Assembly: GCF_036346105.1 (NCBI RefSeq)
Contig: NZ_CP107811.1
Span: 2,920,501 to 2,984,500, forward strand
Reading direction: 5' to 3'
DNA: 64,000 nt
Origin: Streptomyces sp. NBC_00539
GTDB lineage: Bacteria; Actinomycetota; Actinomycetes; Streptomycetales; Streptomycetaceae
Positions 58,150 through 64,000 of this stretch are shown here, in pieces (the first letter of the stretch is position 1; each line of letters starts with the position of its first letter). The translations under genes were made by a program, and so were the position numbers. The notes under the pieces are model-generated. The model saw only the letters and a list, made by a program, of their open reading frames with translations. It had not been told where the DNA came from and did not search any database.

Positions 58150-58620
58150 CTACCAGCGGTAGTGCGCGAAGGCCTTGTTGGACTCGGCCATCTTGTGCGT
58201 GTCCTCGCGCTTCTTGACGGCAGCGCCAAGACCGTTGGAGGCGTCGAGCAGCTCGTTCATGAGGCGCTCGGTCATGGTCTTCTCGCGGCGGGCGCGGGAG
58301 TAACCCACGAGCCAGCGCAGCGCGAGGGTCGACTGGCGACCCGGCTTGACCTCGACCGGAACCTGGTAGGTCGCGCCACCGACACGGCGGGACTTGACCT
58401 CGAGGGACGGCTTGACGTTCTCCAGCGCGCGCTTCAGCGTGATGACCGGGTCGTTGCCGGTCTTCTCGCGGAGGCCTTCCATGGCGCCGTAAACGATGCG
58501 CTCGGCGGTGGAGCGCTTGCCGTTCAGGAGGATCTTGTTGATGAGCGAGGTCACCAGAGGAGATGCGTAGACCGGGTCGATGATGACCGGGCGCTTCGGG
58601 GCGGGGCCCTTACGAGGCAT
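58150..58620 (-). CDS. rpsG: 30S ribosomal protein S7
   Basis: Assembly nucleator of the 30S head, 156 residues, [20 protein letters not shown] to [11 protein letters not shown]. Two bases after rpsL, so coupled. Confidence 0.98.
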   Translation of the reverse strand: MPRKGPAPKRPVIIDPVYASPLVTSLINKILLNGKRSTAERIVYGAMEGLREKTGNDPVITLKRALENVKPSLEVKSRRVGGATYQVPVEVKPGRQSTLALRWLVGYSRARREKTMTERLMNELLDASNGLGAAVKKREDTHKMAESNKAFAHYRW

Positions 58621-58622
58621 TC

Positions 58623-58994
58623 TTACTTCTCCTTCTTGGCGCCGTAGCGGCTGCGGGCCTGCTTGCGGTTCTTGACAGCCTGGGTGTCAAGCGCACCGCG
58701 GATGATCTTGTAACGAACACCCGGCAGGTCCTTCACACGGCCACCACGCACGAGCACGATCGAGTGCTCCTGCAGGTTGTGTCCCTCACCCGGAATGTAA
58801 GCGGTGACCTCGATGCCGGAGGTCAGACGCACACGCGCGACCTTACGGAGCGCCGAGTTCGGCTTCTTCGGGGTGGTCGTGAACACACGCGTGCAGACGC
58901 CGCGACGCTGGGGCGAAGCCTCGAGCGCGGGGGTCTTTGTCTTCTCGACCTTGTCCTGCCGGCCCTTACGGACCAGCTGCTGGATCGTAGGCAC
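58623..58994 (-). CDS. rpsL: 30S ribosomal protein S12
   Basis: Decoding-centre protein, 123 residues, starting at GTG 58994 ([20 protein letters not shown]). The streptomycin-relevant segments [11 protein letters not shown] and [11 protein letters not shown] read as wild type. GGAGAA lies just upstream. First gene of the str operon. Upstream in-frame extension to 59627 is rejected. Confidence 0.98.
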   Translation of the reverse strand: MPTIQQLVRKGRQDKVEKTKTPALEASPQRRGVCTRVFTTTPKKPNSALRKVARVRLTSGIEVTAYIPGEGHNLQEHSIVLVRGGRVKDLPGVRYKIIRGALDTQAVKNRKQARSRYGAKKEK

Positions 58995-59044
58995 TACTTC
59001 TCCGGTTTCTGTGTGCCGTGTAGTGAAGCTAACCTGGAACGTTG

Positions 59045-59069
59045 CCGACCCACGCGGTCGGGTGTGTCG
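59045..59069 (-). promoter_or_regulatory. Hairpin motif shared with rpsJ leader
   Basis: Twenty-four of 25 bases match 45560-45584; core CCGACCGCGTGGGTCGG. It lies 51-75 bases before the rpsL start. The 433-base region 58995-59427 otherwise holds only leader and promoter elements. Confidence 0.6.
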
Positions 59070-59183
59070 GATCCGGTGGAGCTCCGCGCAAACGAAGAAC
59101 ACGTGGATCGCGGTGGCTGATCGGCTCTTATGCGGTTGATGGACACGCACGGGAGCCCAGGCACACCCCAGGCACAAGGTCTG

Positions 59184-59212
59184 AGCGTACCCATCCCATC
59201 CACTCCGGTCAA
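59184..59212 (-). promoter_or_regulatory. str operon promoter
   Basis: Minus-strand TTGACC (59212-59207) and TACGCT (59189-59184) with a 17-base spacer. Start point near 59177 gives a leader of about 180 bases containing the shared motif. Confidence 0.65.
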
Positions 59213-59427
59213 AACAAAGGCCCGGCGGCCCCGGCCGGGCCACCCTCCCCACAGACCCGCAGGCCAGACGCGGCAACGGATCCGGGCCCCCACCGCCCTC
59301 CCCCACCGGCTCGGACGTGCGGAACCCGCACGCGTGTGGTACGTGACCGCGCGCTCCCCGCACCGCCCTAGACTGACGAGCCGGACAAACCGCCACCCGG
59401 CGAAGTCGATCAGCAGGGAGCAGCGCA

Positions 59428-61884
59428 TTGGGAACCGTGGCCTCGGAGCCCACCACGCAGGAGGCTCCCGCCCGGCGGCGGCCCACGGCCACCCGGCGCC
59501 GCCTCGGCCGCCTCCGCGGCCCGCTGCTCGCCTTCCTCCTCACCTCCGGCGCGTTCTGCGCGGCCTGGGTGGCCCGCGGCAGCTTCCCCTTCGGGAACAC
59601 CGGCCGCGCCCTCAACGACCAGGCCAACCAGTACGTGCCCTTCCACCGCGCGCTGTGGGACCTGGTGCACGGGCAGGCCGCGGGCGACCTGCTGTTCAGC
59701 TGGCGCGGCGGCTTCGGCCAGCAGTTCCTGTCCGACTACTACACCTACCTCGGCAACCCGTTCTCCTGGCTCGCCGTCCTCGTACCCCGGGCCCACGTCG
59801 ACCTCGCCGTCTTCGCGGTCACGCCGCTGACCATGGGCGCCGCGGCCGCCGTGATGACGGTGTACCTCGGCAAGCTGCACCCCGGCCCCTGGTGGCAGCG
59901 CGGGGTGCTGGGGGCGACGTACGGGCTGTGCGGATGGGCGCTGAGCGACGCCTCGTACATCCCGATGTGGCTGTGGGGGCTGGTCGCGCTGCCGCTGCTC
60001 GGCATCGCCGTCGAGTGGTGCCTGGAACAGCGGCGCTGGCCCGGCGTCGCGCTGTTCGTCGCGCTCGCCTGGTTCGGGAACTTCTACACCGCGATGATGG
60101 CCACGATGGCCGCCTGCGTGCTCCTGGCCGTCCGGCTGGCCACCCGCGAGATGTCGGGCCCCGAGCGGCTGCGCGCCGTGTGGCGGGCCGGCACGGCCAC
60201 CGTGACCGGCATCCTCCTCACCCTGCCCCTGCTGCTGCCGTCCTTCCTGTCCAGCGGCTCCGCGCAGCCCACCCGGGCCGGCTCCTTCGAACCGGTCCGG
60301 ATCGAGATCCTGCTGTCCGGGATGCTCCCCGCCACGCACCTGTGGGGCGGCCGGCCGCGGCTGTACGTGGCCTCGCTGGGGCTGATCCTGGCGGGCGCGT
60401 TCCTGTTCAACACCGCGATCGCGGTGAGGACCCGCCTGGTGTGGGCCGCGGCGACGCTGCTGGTCCTCGCCTCGTTCCAGTTCCCGCCGACCCAGTACGT
60501 GTGGCACGGCCTGGCCGTCCCCAACGGCAACCCGTACCGCGAGGCCTTCGTTTTCAGCGGCATGGTGGTGATCGCCGCCTGGCTGTCGCTCGCCCACCGC
60601 CCGCGCCCGCTGCACCTCGCGCTGTCGGCCGCCCTGCTGGTGCTGGCCACCTTCGTGCTCCGCCACACCGACGACTTCGGCGGCTGGACGTGGCCGGCCG
60701 TGCTCGGTGGCGGGGGCCTGTCACTGCTCGCGCTGGTCCTGCTCTCCCTCGGCCGCGGGCGCCGCTTCCTCGTCCCGGTCGCGGCCGTCCTGATGGTCGG
60801 CGTCGTCTTCGCGGAATCCACCGCCGCCGCGCTCAACGCGGACACCCGGCGGGCCCGCGAACGCTGGGCGGCCCCGGCCCCCACCTCGAACGAGTCGATC
60901 AGCCGCCACTTCGACGCCGTCCGGGGCGTCGACGGCTGGCCCGCGTACCGGACCGACTCGGGCGCGCCGCAGACCTCGTACAACGACGCCCTGGCCCTGC
61001 GTGCGGAGGGTCCGCAGTACTACAGCAGCTACCTCCCCGAGGTCACGTACCAGGCGCTGGAGCCCCTCGGATACGGCTTCAAGAACGACGGCCGGACCTT
61101 CTTCGGCGCCGACAACCCGGTCCTCGACGCGATCTTCTCGATCGGGGCGCGGGTGCGGCCGGGCGCCGCGGAGAACAGCTGGACCGCCTCGACGTTCCCG
61201 GCCCCGCCCCTGGTGACGGTCCGCAGCGGCCCCTACGCCTCCCCCAACCCGGCCGACAGCGTCTGGGCCCGCCAGGAGAACGTCCTGGGCGCCACCGTCT
61301 ACCAGGTCCCGCAGGTCACCCGGGGCGGCACCGCCACCGCCCAGACGTACGCGGCCCAGTGCACGCCCGGCTCCGAGGCGTACTGGTACTCCCCCGAGCT
61401 CTACGGCACCCTCTCCCGGGGCACGCTCTCCCGCCCCCTCCAGGACCGCATGAGCGGGGTCGTGCCGATCGGCACGGTCCCCGCCTCCGGGCGGCTCGAC
61501 GTCTCCGTGGCCACCCGCACCGCGAACGCCACGGCCGGCTCCCACCCCATCGGCTGCCTGGACCGGGCCGGGCTCGACGCGGCGGTACGCCACCTCACCA
61601 CCACCGGCGCCACGAAGGTCACCGCGGACGGGCACACCATCGAAGCCACCCTCCCGACGGGCGCCACCGGCACCGCCGTCTTCGCGATGACGGCCGTCCC
61701 CGGCTGGCAGTGCTCCGCCCCCACCACCGCCTTCCACGGCCTGGTCGCCCTCTCCGTGCCCGCCGGCGCCACCAAGGTCTCCTGCACCTTCACCCCGCGC
61801 GGCCTCACCCCGGGCCTCGCCGCCGCCACCCTCGCCCTCCTGGCCCTGATCTCGGTCACGGTCGCCTCCCGCCGCCGCGCCTGA
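59428..61884 (+). CDS. YfhO-like polytopic membrane protein
   Basis: Protein of 818 residues with the YfhO/GT-C layout: an N-terminal transmembrane segment, a first loop with [20 protein letters not shown] and [20 protein letters not shown], about a dozen further membrane segments to residue ~470, a large extracytoplasmic region, and a final helix near the end ([20 protein letters not shown]). In Firmicutes, YfhO glycosylates lipoteichoic acid; the acceptor here is unknown. TTG 59428 is chosen because GGGAG lies seven bases upstream; GTG 59437 is the alternative. A TAGACT -10 (59369-59374) could serve it. Divergent from rpsL, convergent with rpoC. Confidence 0.8.
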   Translation: MGTVASEPTTQEAPARRRPTATRRRLGRLRGPLLAFLLTSGAFCAAWVARGSFPFGNTGRALNDQANQYVPFHRALWDLVHGQAAGDLLFSWRGGFGQQFLSDYYTYLGNPFSWLAVLVPRAHVDLAVFAVTPLTMGAAAAVMTVYLGKLHPGPWWQRGVLGATYGLCGWALSDASYIPMWLWGLVALPLLGIAVEWCLEQRRWPGVALFVALAWFGNFYTAMMATMAACVLLAVRLATREMSGPERLRAVWRAGTATVTGILLTLPLLLPSFLSSGSAQPTRAGSFEPVRIEILLSGMLPATHLWGGRPRLYVASLGLILAGAFLFNTAIAVRTRLVWAAATLLVLASFQFPPTQYVWHGLAVPNGNPYREAFVFSGMVVIAAWLSLAHRPRPLHLALSAALLVLATFVLRHTDDFGGWTWPAVLGGGGLSLLALVLLSLGRGRRFLVPVAAVLMVGVVFAESTAAALNADTRRARERWAAPAPTSNESISRHFDAVRGVDGWPAYRTDSGAPQTSYNDALALRAEGPQYYSSYLPEVTYQALEPLGYGFKNDGRTFFGADNPVLDAIFSIGARVRPGAAENSWTASTFPAPPLVTVRSGPYASPNPADSVWARQENVLGATVYQVPQVTRGGTATAQTYAAQCTPGSEAYWYSPELYGTLSRGTLSRPLQDRMSGVVPIGTVPASGRLDVSVATRTANATAGSHPIGCLDRAGLDAAVRHLTTTGATKVTADGHTIEATLPTGATGTAVFAMTAVPGWQCSAPTTAFHGLVALSVPAGATKVSCTFTPRGLTPGLAAATLALLALISVTVASRRRA

Positions 61885-61976
61885 GGGCCGCCCCCGGGGG
61901 CCGGAGACCCCGTGCCCGAGGGGCCGGAGACCCCGCGCCCCCGGCGCCCGGCCCTCCGGCCCGTCCCCCCGGACAC

Positions 61977-62022
61977 GAAGAAGCCCCCCGCCGCTCCTCT
62001 CGGAGCGGCGGGGGGCTTCTTC
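61977..62022. terminator. Strong bidirectional terminator
   Basis: Perfect 21-base stem (61977-61997 with 62002-62022) and four-base loop between the convergent YfhO-like gene and rpoC. T-rich tracts (CTTCTTC) flank both sides. Confidence 0.92.
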
Positions 62023-62032
62023 ATACGAGCTG

Positions 62033-64000
62033 TCAGCCGTTGTACGGGCCGTAGTCGTAGTCCTCCAGCGGGACGGCCTGGCCGGAGCCGGTGCCGAAGG
62101 GCGAGTAGTCGATGTCGTCGTAGCCGACGGCCGAGTACATCGCGGCCTTGGCCTCCTCGGTCGGCTCGACCCGGATGTTGCGGTAGCGGGACAGACCCGT
62201 ACCGGCCGGGATGAGCTTACCGATGATGACGTTCTCCTTGAGGCCGATCAGGGAGTCGGACTTGGCGTTGATCGCCGCGTCCGTCAGGACCCTGGTCGTC
62301 TCCTGGAAGGACGCCGCCGACAGCCACGACTCGGTCGCGAGCGAGGCCTTGGTGATACCCATCAGCTGCGGACGGCCGGAGGCGGGGTGACCGCCCTCGG
62401 TGACCACACGACGGTTCTCGGTCTCGAACTTCGACCGCTCGACCAGCTCGCCCGGCAGGAGCTCCGCGTCGCCGGACTCGATGATCGTCACGCGGCGCAG
62501 CATCTGCCGGATGATGATCTCGATGTGCTTGTCGTGGATCGACACGCCCTGCGAGTTGTAGACCTTCTGGACTTCGCCGACCAGGTGGACCTGGACGGCA
62601 CGCTGACCGAGGATGCGCAGCACGTCGTGCGGGTTGGTGGCACCCATGGTGAGCTTCTGGCCCACCTCGACGTGGTCACCCTCGTGCACGATGACCTTGG
62701 CGCGCTTGGAGATCGGGAAGGCCGTCTCCTCGCTGCCGTCGTCGGGCGTGATGACGATCTTCTTCGTCTTCTCGGTCTCCTCGATCCGCACGCGGCCGGC
62801 GGCCTCGGAGATCGGGGCGACACCCTTCGGGGTACGGGCCTCGAAGAGCTCGACGACACGCGGCAGACCCTGCGTGATGTCGTCACCGGCCACACCACCG
62901 GTGTGGAAGGTACGCATCGTCAGCTGGGTACCGGGCTCACCGATGGACTGGGCGGCGATGATGCCGACCGCCTCACCGATGTCGACCAGCTTGCCGGTGG
63001 CCAGCGAGCGGCCGTAGCAGAAGGCACAGGTGCCGACCGCGGACTCGCAGGTCAGGACGGAGCGGGTCTTGACCTCCTCGACGCCGTTCGCGATGAGGGC
63101 GTCGATGAGCACGTCACCGAGGTCCACGTTCGCCGGCGCGATGACCTTGCCGTCGATGACGACGTCCTCGGCCAGCATGCGGGCGTACACGGAGGTCTCG
63201 ACGTCGTCGGCCTTGCGCAGAACGCCGGCCTCGTCCTTGACACCGATCTTGAGCTTGAGGCCGCGCTCGGTGCCGCAGTCCTCCTCGCGGATGATGACGT
63301 CCTGCGAGACGTCCACCAGACGACGGGTGAGGTAACCCGAGTCGGCGGTACGCAGGGCGGTGTCCGCCAGACCCTTACGGGCACCGTGCGTGGAGATGAA
63401 GTACTCCAGAACGGTGAGGCCCTCACGGAAGGACGCCTTGATCGGACGCGGGATGGTCTCGTTCTTCGCGTTCGACACCAGACCACGCATACCGGCGATC
63501 TGTCGCATCTGCATCATGTTTCCTCGGGCACCCGAGTCAACCATCATGAAGATGGGGTTCGTCTTGGGGAAGTTCGCGTTCATCGCCTCGGCAACCTCGT
63601 TGGTCGCCTTGGTCCAGATCGCGATGAGCTCCTGCGTGCGCTCGTCCTTGGTGATCAGACCGCGCTCGTACTGCTTCTGGACCTTCTCGTCCATCGCCTC
63701 GTAGCCCGCGACGATGGCCTTCTTGGCCTCGGGCACGACGACGTCGGAGATGGCCACGGTGACGCCCGAACGGGTCGCCCAGTGGAAACCGGCCGCCTTG
63801 AGGTTGTCGAGCGTCGCCGCCACGATCACCTTGGGGTAGCGCTCCGCCAGGTCGTTGACGATCTCGGAGAGCTGCTTCTTGCCCACCGAGTAGTCGACGA
63901 ACGGGTAGTCCTCGGGCAGCAGCTCGTTGAAGAGCGCGCGGCCCAGGGTGGTCTTGAGACGGAAGCTGTCGCCCGGCTGGAACTCCTGCTCGCCCTCTTC
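62033..64000 (-). CDS. rpoC: RNA polymerase beta' subunit, 5' end outside window
   Basis: The C-terminal 655 residues of the largest RNA polymerase subunit; the frame is open to base 64000. Bridge-helix region [19 protein letters not shown] and trigger-loop region [20 protein letters not shown] are present, as are the zinc-binding [13 protein letters not shown] part and [14 protein letters not shown]. It ends with the actinobacterial [10 protein letters not shown] tail. About half of the ~1300-residue chain is missing at the N-terminus. rpoB is expected just beyond the right edge. Confidence 0.97.
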   Translation of the reverse strand, partial: EEGEQEFQPGDSFRLKTTLGRALFNELLPEDYPFVDYSVGKKQLSEIVNDLAERYPKVIVAATLDNLKAAGFHWATRSGVTVAISDVVVPEAKKAIVAGYEAMDEKVQKQYERGLITKDERTQELIAIWTKATNEVAEAMNANFPKTNPIFMMVDSGARGNMMQMRQIAGMRGLVSNAKNETIPRPIKASFREGLTVLEYFISTHGARKGLADTALRTADSGYLTRRLVDVSQDVIIREEDCGTERGLKLKIGVKDEAGVLRKADDVETSVYARMLAEDVVIDGKVIAPANVDLGDVLIDALIANGVEEVKTRSVLTCESAVGTCAFCYGRSLATGKLVDIGEAVGIIAAQSIGEPGTQLTMRTFHTGGVAGDDITQGLPRVVELFEARTPKGVAPISEAAGRVRIEETEKTKKIVITPDDGSEETAFPISKRAKVIVHEGDHVEVGQKLTMGATNPHDVLRILGQRAVQVHLVGEVQKVYNSQGVSIHDKHIEIIIRQMLRRVTIIESGDAELLPGELVERSKFETENRRVVTEGGHPASGRPQLMGITKASLATESWLSAASFQETTRVLTDAAINAKSDSLIGLKENVIIGKLIPAGTGLSRYRNIRVEPTEEAKAAMYSAVGYDDIDYSPFGTGSGQAVPLEDYDYGPYNG

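Overview
The window is a GC-rich actinobacterial chromosome segment. Gene content, order, GC-biased codon use and frequent GTG/TTG starts point to Streptomyces or a close relative (inference; no rRNA or tRNA gene was seen to confirm it). It is mostly conserved core genome read on the minus strand, and runs from groEL (cut by the left edge) to rpoC (cut by the right edge).

Layout. 1-2165: groES-groEL1 with a housekeeping-type promoter and two CIRCE operators. 2310-9108: a lone SEDS (FtsW/RodA-like) gene, a small VOC/glyoxalase-like gene enclosed by two inverted ~345-bp repeats, two overlapping NodB-type polysaccharide-deacetylase lipoproteins, a THUMP-like methyltransferase and two small unknowns. 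9105-20306: tRNA t6A synthesis genes (tsaD, tsaB, tsaE, with rimI) mixed with cell-wall and cofactor genes (alr, bifunctional NAD(P)HX repair enzyme, acpS, glmS); also a YkuD-like protein that lacks its catalytic residues, a small candidate lipoprotein and a larger lipoprotein. 20580-29191: coaA, a DUF389 membrane protein, glmM, rplM-rpsI, a GT87-like membrane glycosyltransferase, an ABC-F protein and truA.

29301-45484: the complete S10-spc-alpha ribosomal supercluster (rpsJ to rplQ, with secY, adk, map, infA and rpoA), many genes overlapping by one base (TGATG). 45945-54453: a short accessory island holding an unknown membrane protein, a WXG-like small protein, a 1515-residue RHS polymorphic toxin with a distinct C-terminal tip, a GTGA-overlapping probable immunity gene, another small gene and a winged-helix-like DNA-binding protein. 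54639-58994: the str operon (rpsL, rpsG, fusA, tuf). 59428-64000: a YfhO-like membrane protein convergent with rpoC.

Genes that work together: glmS and glmM both act on the route to UDP-GlcNAc and, with alr and the SEDS protein, serve peptidoglycan synthesis. TsaB, TsaD and TsaE make the t6A modification. The S10/spc/alpha and str clusters plus rpoA/rpoC build the translation and transcription machinery. The least ordinary parts are the RHS toxin/immunity module, the inverted repeats around the VOC gene, a 25-base hairpin-forming motif shared by the rpsJ and rpsL leaders, and the apparently inactive L,D-transpeptidase-like protein.
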